From Brachionus manjavacas (taxonomy: Eukaryota > Rotifera > Eurotatoria > Ploima > Brachionidae): a DNA stretch of 64,000 bases. A program made the translations under genes and the position numbers. This document shows positions 9,470-19,916 of the stretch, one piece after another. The notes below the pieces were generated by a model. The model was not told the origin of the DNA. It searched no databases and worked only from the letters and a program-made list of their open reading frames with translations. Each line of letters begins with the position of its first letter. The first letter of the stretch is position 1. The DNA lies in assembly GCA_019054805.1 (NCBI GenBank), contig JAHQIY010000050.1, positions 62,001-126,000 of the forward strand, in the 5' to 3' direction.

Positions 9470-11413
9470 CTATAAATGTCCACAATGTATGTATGATCCA
9501 CATTTTGGCCACCGATCCGGCATTTTTGGAAATTGACTTGTTTTACCAACTTTTAGAATAAGTGTCATGCCTATTTCTGAATGTAATTCAACATGACAAT
9601 GATACAACCAAATGCCAGGGTTATTTGCTCTAAATCTTAGTATAGCATAACCACCGTGGCTCATTGATAAAGTATCTTTAAATGGAGGATTTTCTAAGTT
9701 TCGATGTATTTGTCCCTTGGAGTCTAGATCTTTAACTAGATGAACAGTAACTTTTTCATTAGAATCAAACTCATGAAACGCTACTACTGCAAAAGAATAG
9801 CCATGCAAATGCATTGGATGCTTATTTTCAAGATTAATTGGCAATTTTGTATAAGAAGCATCGACTAAAACTAATTCAACTAAATCACCTAAATCGACTT
9901 CAATTAAATGAACACAAGAACAATATTCAGTATTGTTACATTTGGAAAACTTATTTTCTTGGTTACAAATATTGTCTTTTGATAAATCATTCCATTGAGA
10001 AAGTGGTGGGTAATCAGGCATATGCATTGAGATATTGTTGATTTGTGGTGTATAAAGTTGGGAATCTAAATGAGATGAGAAAATTGAATATTCAGCATGA
10101 TGATTAAACTCAGGGTTATCTAGCATTTTGTATTCAAGTTCAAAATAAAATTGTTTATCGGGCTTTCCTTGAATTTCTCTATTAAAATTTTCATTTAGAC
10201 TTCCATTTACATTGCCAAACGATAAAATTTTCTCATTCAAATAATTTGGATTTTTAATTTCAAAATTGTTGAACTGTTTCCCATTGATAAAAACGTCCGA
10301 ATATTCTATATTCGATTTATTTTCATTTTTTTTTGGCAAATCAATTGAGTTATAATTAAGCCAAGCTGTTTCAACTAGTTTTTCATAACTACATGCACCG
10401 AAACCTTTTACTCGAATTAAATAATTATCAATAGGTTGGTATGCATTGACCACTATATCAAACCGTTCTCCAGCATACAATACAAGTGCTTCTAAGTCTT
10501 CCAAAGGTTCGATTGGATGTCCATCAGATGCGATCAAGGTAAAATTATGCTTTTCAATTGAGAATTGTAAAGCACAAGCTGCTATTCCAGCTGAAATTAA
10601 TCGAAATCTATAACGTTTTCCATGGTCAACTTTAAAAATTGCCTTAGGGGTTTCATGAATTTCATTTGAACGCTTGAAAGTTTCTCTTGAACCTTTACCA
10701 TTTATTAAAATTGAAGTTGGCGGATGAGCAGTTTTATTATGATGAACATAAAGATTAAAATGTGTCGCCACTGTCTCATCATACCAGTCATTTAATATGA
10801 TAACATGATCAGATAAATCTTCGTCATATTTATGAGAATGGACATCTTTATTTTTATTTTGCCTTACAACTAAACTACCAAAAACGCCATCTGCTCTTTG
10901 AAGGCCTGAATGTGAATGCCAAAAGTGAGTCCCTGGATTACTTGCTTTAAAAACATATCGAAATCTAGTATGCGGTGATATTGGACATTGTGTAATCATT
11001 CCAACACCATCCATGAATGGAGTGCCTTTTTGCAAAATACCATGCCAATGTAAGCTTGTACTCTCGCTTAATCGCAAGTTATTAAAAATATTTACCACTA
11101 TTACATCATTTTCACAAACTTGGATACTTGGACCCGGTAACATACGATTAATGACGATTACGGCACGTTCAACGCCATTTCCAGCAATACAATGTGCTTT
11201 ATCACAATCAGTTTGATTAAAAGGACAGTTGAAACATGCTTTACTCATTGTTGAATACCATTCTAATTTCCAATCATACACACAACTCATAGTTTTATTA
11301 GAATTCGAACAATTTCTCATACAGGGATGATGAGTTTCTATAATTTTTTCATTTGTACCCATACAATTTATGGTACGAACTAAATAAAGTGCTATTAAAC
11401 AATATCTGAACAT
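9470..11413 (-). CDS. Secreted multicopper oxidase, animal laccase-like
   Basis: An intact, intronless 647-codon frame ending in TAG. Residues 1-17 form a signal peptide (hydrophobic CLIALYLV, then Cys). A cysteine-rich segment at about 31-75 precedes the first cupredoxin domain, as in insect laccase-like oxidases. All four copper motifs are present: HWHG at 122-125, HFWHSHSG at 163-170, HPMHLHGYSF at 532-541, and HCHVELHSEIGM at 605-616. They give the ten His and one Cys ligands of the T1 and trinuclear sites; Met616 sits at the T1 axial position. Family members oxidise phenols, catechols or metal ions outside the cell and reduce oxygen to water. The substrate cannot be told from sequence. 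The frame ends at the last cupredoxin domain with a short Cys-containing tail (KCGSYIHCGHL) and no membrane anchor. Confidence 0.92.
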   Translation of the reverse strand: MFRYCLIALYLVRTINCMGTNEKIIETHHPCMRNCSNSNKTMSCVYDWKLEWYSTMSKACFNCPFNQTDCDKAHCIAGNGVERAVIVINRMLPGPSIQVCENDVIVVNIFNNLRLSESTSLHWHGILQKGTPFMDGVGMITQCPISPHTRFRYVFKASNPGTHFWHSHSGLQRADGVFGSLVVRQNKNKDVHSHKYDEDLSDHVIILNDWYDETVATHFNLYVHHNKTAHPPTSILINGKGSRETFKRSNEIHETPKAIFKVDHGKRYRFRLISAGIAACALQFSIEKHNFTLIASDGHPIEPLEDLEALVLYAGERFDIVVNAYQPIDNYLIRVKGFGACSYEKLVETAWLNYNSIDLPKKNENKSNIEYSDVFINGKQFNNFEIKNPNYLNEKILSFGNVNGSLNENFNREIQGKPDKQFYFELEYKMLDNPEFNHHAEYSIFSSHLDSQLYTPQINNISMHMPDYPPLSQWNDLSKDNICNQENKFSKCNNTEYCSCVHLIEVDLGDLVELVLVDASYTKLPINLENKHPMHLHGYSFAVVAFHEFDSNEKVTVHLVKDLDSKGQIHRNLENPPFKDTLSMSHGGYAILRFRANNPGIWLYHCHVELHSEIGMTLILKVGKTSQFPKMPDRWPKCGSYIHCGHL

Positions 11414-12150
11414 TGCAAACGATTTTTGCTTTAAGTCTTAAATTTAATTTTAATATATTTTTTTTTCTAATTTTGAATGACACTAAGCTTTTATATATTA
11501 ATAAATCTACGTGATTTCAATTTTAATTACTGAGTGACATTTAAAAAATAAAATTTCTAGAATTAAATAAAGAAAATACTTTAAAATTTTAATTTTATAC
11601 AATCATCAAAGAGCATTTACTAATTATTAATCAAAAAATACGCGAGTTTATCTGTAGACACTCTTTTTTTAAAGAAATCTTTTCTATTTATCTAACTCTT
11701 AAAAGATAACTGAATCTTTTTTTGTTTAATAAAAATATAATGTTAATTGCTGCTAGATTAATTTCATATTTAGCCTTTGAAATTGATAACTAAAAAATAT
11801 CTCAAATATCTTTAATGACTTAATTAAGTAATTGAGTTTTTAAATTTTTAAAATGTCAATTTTTTTGAAAATCGCTTAGTCTTAATTTTTTAAGTAAAAT
11901 TTCAATCATGTCAAATTGTCTTTCAAAAACATTCGGCTCTCGACAAATTGCTCATACTTTTATCAGTATATTTAGATTGCTTAAAGGAAATTTCAAACCT
12001 CTTGATCATTACTTGCAATAAATTTTGATTTGTATATTTAGAGACGGATCAATTCAACTTTCGGACAAAAAAAATTGAGATTTTCTTCTATATTAAGTGT
12101 CATTAGCTGACATATGACTCATTTAAAAAAATTTTAAATTCTTTTACCTT
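11414..12150. other. Upstream region of the oxidase gene, AT-rich
   Basis: This is 5' of the minus-strand oxidase gene. It contains AT-rich sequence with no frame or repeat I can name. No TATA-type motif stands out from the AT background. Confidence 0.5.
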
Positions 12151-12159
12151 AAGACCAAA

Positions 12160-12510
12160 ATTTCGTAAAAACATTAAACTAACTGAGCTAGAAATAATGA
12201 AAGTCATGTGCATAAAAATCAAATTGGATACGCCCGTCACCATCGATGGTACACAAATATTTAATTAGGAAAAACTTTCAGTACAGCAATGGTAACTTAT
12301 AGAGAAATACGAATATCATTACCAGTCTCTTTGCAAGACTCCTATCGGCAAGGAAATCAACCTGCTACAGCAAGGAAACAAAACTTTACCTTTACAACAC
12401 TGATGTAAGAAAGTATTCCTTACTGGAAGTCTCTAGAGAATTTTTGAGATACTCTGCCTTGAGACGTTGTCGAACGCAGAATTTTACACAAAAAACAAAT
12501 TTTCGTCCAA
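12160..12510 (+). other. Less AT-rich patch, possible decayed coding remnant of unknown origin
   Basis: This patch has visibly higher G+C than its flanks and two short open stretches. The first reads KLTELEIMKVMCIKIKLD up to a TAA at about 12268. The second, starting at an ATG near 12289, reads MVTYREIRISLPVSLQDSY and is broken after about 39 codons. The second has a faint look of the start of a phosphatidylinositol transfer protein, but the match is too short to name it. It may simply be non-coding. Confidence 0.15.
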
Positions 12511-12519
12511 ATTAGAGAG

Positions 12520-14155
12520 AGTTGATTGTAAGAATTAAGCCTTATTAGCTTTAACTTTTGTAAAAAATTTACTTAATTTTCAATAATAGTAAGTGTCAAA
12601 AGACATTTTTTTCCAAAGTTCCTGATTTCTGATTTATTTTTATTCAAAATTCAATTGAAAAATTTGGTGTGTTAATCAGTGTTCTGTGTTAAAAGTTTCT
12701 AAACTGTGGGTAACCAATTAACTCTTTTTTAAATTAAAGTTTTTAAATAACATTCTATATCTAAATAATATTTTAATTATTAGTTTTAATTAATAAAATC
12801 TGGAATTTAATTAAATATTTGGAAACTTGAAATTTTAAGTACACCTTTAAACTATTGATAGTTAAAATTATAATTAGCTAATGAAACATTTTGGCATTTT
12901 AACTAATTTTTTTATCAAGAATAAATTTTAGACAAAATTTTTAAATATTTTAAATCTATTTTATGAACTTTTACGATATTAAACGTTTACATTCCAATTT
13001 GTTAATTAAAGAAAATAAAATAAAAAAAAATGCAAGATAAAATTATCTCGACCTTTTGTTGAAGTATCTTATCAGTTTATTTTTGAAACGCTAAAAGTAT
13101 TAAATGATACGATTTCTTAAACATTTCAAAAAAGTTTTTATCTTCCTTTAGTAAAAATGACTAAGTATTATTGTTTAAAATGTTTAAAATTCAAAATTTT
13201 GAGAAAAAGATTATCATTTAAAAATATTCAGTTTCTGCGCTGAATTTTCAAATATTCAATTTTAATTTTTAATATCCATTGATAAAAGTTAAAGTTCTAA
13301 TCAAATTTTTTTTCATAGCAAGTAAAAAAATTATTTATAAAATAAAGTTTGAAAAATTTATTTGAAAATTCTAACATGAAAAAAATGACATAATAAGAGA
13401 ATTTTTAGAATCACTTTCATTAAGTGTCAAAATAAACAAGGACCAACGAAAAATTTATCGATTCAAAGAATTCATAGACTAAAGTGAAACACGTAGAGCT
13501 ACAGTTAACTACCATGTATATAACTAACTTATTTAAAATAAAAAACACTGTTTAGATTTTTATTATATTGTTCTCCACTAAAAATGGCATTAAAAGAACT
13601 CTTATATTTTTTTGTAAAATTATAAAATTTAATTTAGCAATTAAATCATGATTTTATATCGCGTTAAGAAATAAGAAATTTAATTTGAAGCTTTTTTACT
13701 TTGAAATTTGATAAAAAATATTTTTACAAAAGTGTCCTCAATTTATTTGTACTTCTTGTCAGAAATGATTTGAAAATTATTTGAAAAAAGGTTTGGTGAT
13801 TAACATTGAATGTTGTAAGGGTCTGGTTTCTTTTTTGTTTGGTTACCGCATTTTTGGTTTGTTGGTATGGGAAACAACATTGAATGATTTTGGGTCTGTT
13901 TGCTTTTTTCTGTTCTGTTTAGTTTCAAAGATTTTTAGTTAAATGATTTTTGGTTATGTTTGGTTTAATTTCGAGATTATCGGTTTCGAAGTTTTACTTT
14001 TTGTTGTCAGAAAGTCAAAGGGTCATTTCAGAAAATAAGTTTGTTGATAATTAAACGAAATGTAGAATTTTATGCAATAAGAAAAAAATTCAATTAAACC
14101 CGTAATCATTTCCGCTGCGGTAATACACAACTCGAATATGGCCTCATAGGGGTTG
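12520..14155. other. AT-rich non-coding sequence with a G/T-skewed patch
   Basis: No genes recognised. From about 13800 to 13990 the plus strand is G/T-rich with repeated ggttt/tttggtt words, a strand-asymmetric patch unlike the surrounding AT sequence. Confidence 0.5.
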
Positions 14156-14325
14156 TGTTGCGACTGCAAATTTTAGAGTAAGAAAAAGAGATTTAGTTTT
14201 TTATGAATTAAGATTTTATTCTTGTAAAAATAAATATGAATTAAGAATTAAAAAATGTAGCTGCTATTTATAGGGATTCAATATTAGAAGAGCAAATATT
14301 GCTTCTTTATTGTTGGATCCCAACA
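14156..14325 (-). repeat. 3' LTR of the Gypsy element, 170 bp
   Basis: On the minus strand the LTR starts TGTTGGGATCC and ends GTCGCAACA, so it has the TG...CA ends with a 5-bp inverted TGTTG/CAACA. It contains a TATA-type CTATAAATAG and an AATAAA further on. A purine-rich GGGAGG lies immediately upstream, in the place of a polypurine tract. The partner 5' LTR is not visible, so the boundaries rest on these signals alone. Confidence 0.7.
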
Positions 14326-14486
14326 AGCCTCCCATGCTTAAATAAGTACCTCCGGGACTAAACTTAAGAATCAATTCTTAATTAAATAGCACACAAAACA
14401 ATTAAATTAACATTATTATAAAAGTAAATTTAACTACGTATCTTAAAATACAATTGAGAGTTAAAAGTTTATAAATTAAAATCGAT

Positions 14487-15027
14487 TTAATTTGAAATAG
14501 CTGCTACATAACTATCGGATTGTTTTTTATTTCGATTGTTACGCCTTGCCAGATTCTCATTTTCTGTCTCATCTGGAGTTATTTTCTTTTTATATTTACG
14601 ATTTGAAATCTTTTTGTAGTAAGGTCTATAAGAAAAATCATTGCTTTGAACTTGTTCATCACATTGACCACTTGACTCATTCACTTGGCTTGTAAAGCCA
14701 TCAACGACTTGATCGCCATTAGACTTGATCGCTGTATCCAAATTTCGGTCAAATAAATGATCCCCAGAGTGGGCAGACTTAGCCGAATCCACTTCTGGAT
14801 CGCCTGTCTTACGCTGATGACTAGAGCACGGGCTATCACCATCACACGGATCATTTGTAAAACCATTCACACAATCTGGTTGTTTGTTTCGACGCTTCTT
14901 TTTCTTATTGTCAACAATTGTAGAATAATCATTATCACCTCTTTCTACATAGTCCATGTAATGCCCGAAATACAATTTAAGACGATTTTTATGAATCACT
15001 AATTCTTCGATTTCTTTAAATTTAATT
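14487..15027 (-). pseudogene. Gypsy integrase C-terminal tail
   Basis: A 170-codon open stretch continuing the integrase after one stop and a frame change. It opens with VIHKNRLKLYFG, which matches the 'VHVNRLKPY' type motif that closes Gypsy integrases just before the polyprotein tail. The rest is a charged, low-complexity tail rich in Asp, Ser, Asn and Lys (KKKKRRNK near residue 35). It has no recognisable fold and ends at TAA about 160 bp before the LTR. Confidence 0.65.
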
Positions 15028-15900
15028 TTAGTAAAAAATATAATTTACCTTGTTCGGATGTTTTCCAAGAACCACAAATGATCCAAAAAATTTATGAGCT
15101 AGACCTGAACATAGGCCTCTTTTTAATTTCACGAGATCGCACAACACCAAATCTCCAACTTCGTATTCGAACTTTTTCAAGTTTCGGTCATGTCGAATTT
15201 TCGCTTTTTCCATAACCAAGTCACGATTACTAGCTGCTAAACTGTACATATTCTGGATTTTATATTTTTGATTTTTACAATAATCCAAAACTTCTTGATC
15301 TACTTCTTTGAAAATTTGTTCATCTGATAGCTGTTCGAGAACCTCTATGTCCTTTTCAACACTTTGAACCGGGTTTTCAAACTCCTTATTTGGGACAATT
15401 AAATCAATCGGCATTCTTGGCAATCTGGCGAACATTAGTTCATACGGACAAAAGTCAGTGCTCCCATGCACTGAGCTATTGTAAGCGAAACATAATTTGG
15501 TTAAATGTTGATCCCAATCCAATTGATCCTCTGAAACATAAGACTTTAACATGAATTTAATTGTTTGGACAAATCTTTCTGACTGGCCGTCACACTCTGG
15601 GTGGTATGCCGTCGTTCGGAGTTGTTTAATGTCGAGTAATTCTAAAAGAAGCTCCATTAGTTTCGATTGGAAATTTGGACCTCCATCTGAGAGTATGGCC
15701 TCTGGAACACCAAACAAACTTATCCACTCATTGATTATGATATTCGCTATCGTTTCTTCTTTTGTGTTTTTTAGAGGCAAAGCGCGTGAAAACTTAGTAA
15801 ATGCACTTAGTAAATTACCAAGATGTATAAAAATCCCCTAGCTGAGACTACCAACGGACCTGCAATATCGATCGTAATCACTTGATTCGGATCTTTAGCT
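15028..15900 (-). pseudogene. Gypsy integrase core with GPY/F-like module
   Basis: The main open stretch is 250 codons (15780-15028). The second and third catalytic residues are intact: LSDGGPNF (Asp) and YHPECDGQSERF (Glu). The first Asp lies upstream in VITIDIAGP at about 15875, in a different frame; a small frameshift near 15820-15800 separates the two parts. Toward the C-terminus, KFFGSFVVLGKH resembles the GPY/F module that binds DNA. The frame ends at a TAA after VNYIFY, before the homologous end of the domain. Frameshift and stop make this a non-functional copy. Confidence 0.8.
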
Positions 15901-15926
15901 CTCATATAAATCATATGACCCAATCT

Positions 15927-16157
15927 TTAAGGCTGTTTATTTTTGACTTTTCGACAAATGTCGCAATATTTGACGTGTTTAATCACTAATTTTTTTAAAC
16001 CAAACCCAAAATAGTTGGTCATTATTCTTTTTAGTGTTTTTGTAACACCTAAATGACCACTAAAAATCGAGTCATGGCACTGGTATAAAACTGTACTAAA
16101 AGCTGCTACTGGTAAACAAAATTTTGGCCTTTCGTCCATAGCTGCAAAAAAAAACAA
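15927..16157 (-). pseudogene. Gypsy integrase H2C2 zinc-binding domain
   Basis: A 76-codon frame with the integrase N-terminal zinc knuckle: His in QCHDS, His in SGHLG, then CDIC about 30 residues later. The order and spacing (HHCC) match Ty3/Gypsy integrases. The frame ends just before the catalytic core's first Asp segment, which continues downstream on the minus strand. Confidence 0.75.
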
Positions 16158-16195
16158 CTTTTTATCTATTAATTTAAAAATTGAGAAAAATAATG

Positions 16196-16535
16196 TTTTG
16201 AGAAAAATAATGTTCGAAATAAAAATTTCATCAAGTTATCATTATATAACAGCAGGTGTAACAAACAATTATTCAAAATTGTTAAATTGAGTACGAAAAA
16301 AAATTGAACTAATTTTAAATTTTTTCCTTTTATTTTTATTTATTTTGTTCAAATAAACATTCAAATCAAATAGAAATCCAAAACATTTCAATTAATACGT
16401 AATTTCTATTGATATTAAGAAAAAAACAACAACACAAACAAATATTCACTCGAACAATATTATTAATGTGAAAATTGAACAATTTTCTAAAAAGTAACTT
16501 CACTAAATATTGCCGAATGATCGCTGAACCAGGGT
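16196..16535 (-). mobile_element. Detached 3' end of a Helentron, family A
   Basis: This piece is almost identical to 39572-39903 over about 335 bp. On the minus strand it begins inside the endonuclease with WFSDHSAIF, reaches a TAG at 16494, then runs through an AT-rich 3' end and stops at aacattatttttctcaaaa. It belongs to the same family as the second Helentron (39.6-42.2 kb) and not to the large element next to it, whose endonuclease end is a different sequence (stop at 16864). It is therefore a separate fragment nested at this junction. Confidence 0.75.
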
Positions 16536-16543
16536 TTAGGGGG

Positions 16544-16742
16544 TTGCCTAGATTTTTCGCTGATATTTCAATATCAAGAAAAAAAAAATCTAGGTATTAC
16601 GTTTGTCGTGTCCGTCCGTCCGTCTGTGGACACATGTAACCTTAGTTTTTAGATGTAAACCCTAGTTTTAAAAATGACATAAAATATGTCCACACAATGG
16701 CACTGAATAGTTTTGCATGTAACGAGTGAAAAATCTAGGCAA
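16544..16742. mobile_element. 199-bp short inverted-repeat element between two Helentron ends
   Basis: Both ends carry ttgcctagatttttc: 16544 onward, and inverted at 16725-16742 (17 of 18 bp match). The left end holds the 48-bp hairpin described at 16547-16594. A gtccgtccgtccgtctg microrepeat lies just inside. No coding content. It sits between the family-A 3' end and the endonuclease of the large Helentron. Confidence 0.6.
16547..16594 (+). repeat. 48-bp hairpin repeat H48, copy 1
   Basis: The sequence runs cctagattttt ... aaaaatctagg, 11-bp perfect arms with gctgatatt/aatatca-type inner pairing. The same 48 bp occurs inverted at 42114-42161, and its right half with the following gtattacgtttgtcgtg occurs again at 26016-26060. 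Confidence 0.8.
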
Positions 16743-16863
16743 TCTAATTTTTTAAAAATTAAACTTTAAATCAATCAATTACTTTATTAAAAATATAGAA
16801 AAAATTAAAGTAATAAAAAATATTTATTGACAACAAAAATTCAAACTAAAAATGAAAAAAATA

Positions 16864-17620
16864 TCAGTAATAAAAAGTTATCTCGATGAAAATAGCCTGA
16901 TGATCACTGAACCATGTTGAATATGGCTTTGATTTAAATTGACTTTAACTATTCGACTTGTTTGTAAGACACCAATCCAATTGAGACATACCCTTGAAAG
17001 TTAAACATTTTGTAAAAATTGGTATCAAGTTCAAATTGTCTCTTAGTGAATCAAGGTACTTAGAATTGTTCTCTCTATTAAAATCAATATTGAAATCACC
17101 AAAGGTTACCAAAGAATCTATGCTTTGCAAATTTGATTTCAAAAAGGAAATCAACTCTTGAATAAACTTGTTGTTGTCCATCTTTGGATGCTTGTAAAGA
17201 TTTAAAAAATAGACAACTGTTGAATTTTCCTTTTTGAATTTGAATAAACTCAATTCAACACATTTAGTTTGATTTTGCCTGAATACTCAAACAATGTGGA
17301 TGCATTGTGTGCAACTAATTCAAAATTGTCAATAAGTGATTTATCCTTGCGTATTAAACATATTTGTCCATTTGAACAATTTAAATTGATTCCACTTGAA
17401 TAATAAACAAGGTGATAATTGTCAAACAATGATTTTGCTTCATTTTGTCTAAAATTTTTTCTATTATGACATTCACTTAGAAAAATAACATCAGTTTGCT
17501 TATATCCAAAGTGATATTTGACATTTTCTTTGTTTGAATTAAATGATTGAATATTTTCAAACATTGTCAAATCACTTGTTCTATTTGCCTCAAAACCAAA
17601 ATTCAAAAAATAGTAATGGT
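16864..17620 (-). pseudogene. Helentron C-terminal endonuclease (EEP family)
   Basis: The exonuclease-endonuclease-phosphatase signature can be followed in order: ENIQSFNSN (metal-binding Asn), VIFLSECHN (Glu), FGDFNIDFN (GDFN motif), SQLDWCLTN (Asp) and WFSDHQAIF (terminal Asp-His), then TGA at 16864. Every catalytic residue is present, although the frame is broken at about 17250 and again near 16945. In Helentrons this domain follows the helicase and is thought to nick target DNA. The same domain occurs in the second element (39863-40679). Confidence 0.8.
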
Positions 17621-17639
17621 TTCTCATGTTAGCATCCGA

Positions 17640-19230
17640 TCTTAGTCTATTCATTGCGAACCGGATCATTTTGTTCAAACAATTGCAATTCTTTTTCTCG
17701 TTGTTCTTTGGACAATCGTTGAACACGTGCACTCTCAATCGAAAGACTACCATACAAATACAAACCAGTCAGCTTAGTTGCTCTACTCAATGCTACATAC
17801 AACAACGATCGTTTCAAACTGTCTCCAATGAACACAGCAACACATGTATACGATTGTCCCTACGATTTGTGTATTGTCATTGATTCACATTCAATCAAAG
17901 TAAATTGTCTTCTATCCACATGATAATTACCACCCGCTTTTGGTCTTTTAATTGTCTGTTGTTTGTAAACCAACGCAGTCAATTGTGGATCTATTGTTTC
18001 TTTTAGAATCAACGAATCGTCTTTCATCCATTTTAGTTGATCGTTTTCATTTCGCGACAAATGACCAACATCTTTATCAGTAAATTCCAAGTACAAACGT
18101 TTAACCAATGGCTTTTCGTCTGTCTTTTTATTTGTAAAAACAATTTGTTTCAAACACCCAACTCTGTTCGCACATTTGTCGTCATCATGTATTTGCAGTT
18201 GACTTTAAACCTTAGCAATGTTGGCATTCCACATGTTTTATTCATGTCCATTTCATTTCTGAGACTTGCTACAAGATTTTTTGCTTTATTTGAATTATTC
18301 TCTTTGCCTTGAGCCAAATCAATTGCTCGATTTTCAACTAAATCACCAGGCATTGATCTCAACTTGTAATCATTGTATTCATTCACTCCTTTATTTGAAT
18401 GAATAACACAAATAGCTTCTCTTGGTATTTGATCAATGAGAACAATGCGTGAATTAAACATTCTCTCTTGTTTTTCACTCAAACCTATAACGCCTTTGTT
18501 TCCAACTGTATTTAGAGCTTCAGCAAACACTACATCGTCACGTTGTCTCATTATTTCTTTGAGTTCAAAAAATTCAAACTTGTGCCACAACAAATCACCT
18601 GCCAAAATCGAATAGCCACTCTTTCCTCTAGATCTTTAAAAAATCCAATTGTCTTGAACTGGACATATTTGATTCAAATCACCAACAACAACAATAGATA
18701 TATGGCCAAATGGCTTTGAATTGTCCATAATTTGCATTAAACGCTTATTTAATTTCAAAAATAAATTGCTTCCGACCATCGATATTTCATCAATTATTAA
18801 CAATTTTACTTTTTTAAATAGCTTTCGCTATTTTGTCATTAGATTTTCTGATAACCGGTCCATATTGTTTGAATGAATTGGAAAATAGAACAATGAATGC
18901 AAAGATGATCCTTTAATGTTAAATGCTGCTTTGCCAGTAAATGCTGACAAGAGTACAGTAATAGAAGTTGGATCATTGATATTGTCACTTTTTATTCTTT
19001 TAAACGTTTGATATAACGACTTGATTAGATGATACTTACCAGTTCCCGCACCACCACTAATAAAATGATAAAATGGCTCTGTTGATCGTACACAATCGAT
19101 AAAATTTGACAAATACTTGTGTTGAATAAGATTAAGAGACTTCATCAATGTTGCATATTCATCATTTGTTGTTCGCTTTGGCAAAATAATCGAATCACAA
19201 TTGGCATTTATCATACTTTGCAAATTACTA
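17640..19230 (-). pseudogene. Helentron Pif1-like helicase
   Basis: Superfamily-1 helicase motifs appear in order. Motif I is SGGAGTGKYHLIKSL (about 19070-19030), with Tyr where Ser or Thr normally follows GK. TAFTGKAAF-like SAFTGKAAF follows. Motif II is LLIIDEISMVG (about 18810-18785). Then come VVVGDLNQICPV, MRQRDDVVF, and motif V MTIHKS-stop-GQS at 17860, followed by motif VI YVALSRATKLTGLYL. The domain unwinds DNA during rolling-circle transposition. Breaks: several frame changes, a TAA near 18640 and the TAG at 17860-17862 in motif V. The motif I substitution and the stops make it inactive. Confidence 0.82.
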
Positions 19231-19256
19231 ATTTCATCTTGAATAACAGCATGATA

Positions 19257-19900
19257 TCAAAATTCATCTTCAATTTCTTCATTTCTCGCTTCATTTACAT
19301 TCGTCACAAGGTTTTCATTTGCTTCATTCACTCGTTCCACATAATCTTCGACCATACGCTCATAATGCTCTTGTATTTCTGTTTCCAAATCATTTATAGC
19401 TTTATCAAACTCTTCTGCCACAACAGATTCAAAGCGTGCACGATTATTAGCTATAATTGTCTTGTTGAGCTCAAATATTTCAAATGTATCTTTTACTTCA
19501 ACTTCTTTTTTTTCATTTCTCCACGGGTGAAACAACATTATTTCAACACGATAGTAATTTTCCCGATCTTTTATTCGATTATATCTTTTGTAACGCAATA
19601 TTTTACACTTGTTTCATTTTTTTACATATCCATCGTTATTTTTCAATTTAATCAATTTTGAATTACTTGCTATTTCAACAGTGTCAGAAACATCATCGTC
19701 TTCACCATTGTTCGTTTCAACTCTTGCCAATAGTTCATTTCCAAAATAATAATTGTTGTCATCTTCGTCCAAATTTTCGTCTTCTTCTTCTTGAAATCGT
19801 CCAACTCGAGTCAAATCGTTTGGATCTTTTGCTCTTTCTCTTGAAAAATAGTCAAAGTAAGTGGCAAATTCGGCCAAACACATTCTTTCCATTTCAATAG
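19257..19900 (-). pseudogene. Helentron linker between Rep and helicase
   Basis: Two overlapping open stretches (19892-19614 and 19598-19257). They contain an acidic patch (EEEDENLDEDDNN) followed by a Glu/Asn-rich, probably coiled region. Such a charged linker normally joins Rep to the helicase in Helitron proteins. No motif of known function was recognised. Confidence 0.5.
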
Positions 19901-19916
19901 GTCTATTAACATAATG

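Larger units (their letters stand above)
14156..16195 (-). mobile_element. 5'-truncated Ty3/Gypsy LTR retrotransposon
   Basis: A minus-strand element made of an integrase zinc domain (16157-15927), an integrase core (about 15900-15028), a C-terminal tail (15027-14487), a short gap and a 3' LTR (14325-14156). Reverse transcriptase, RNase H and gag are absent. The element stops near 16195, where Helentron-derived DNA begins. No 5' LTR was found in the window. Confidence 0.8.

Noticed and set aside
12197..12268. Flotillin-like fragment
   Set aside because: About 30 residues with only loose similarity and a stop; not enough to name a family.
16945..17753. LINE retrotransposon endonuclease
   Set aside because: No reverse transcriptase follows. 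The domain is directly C-terminal to a Pif1-type helicase, the Helentron arrangement, and the second element repeats it.
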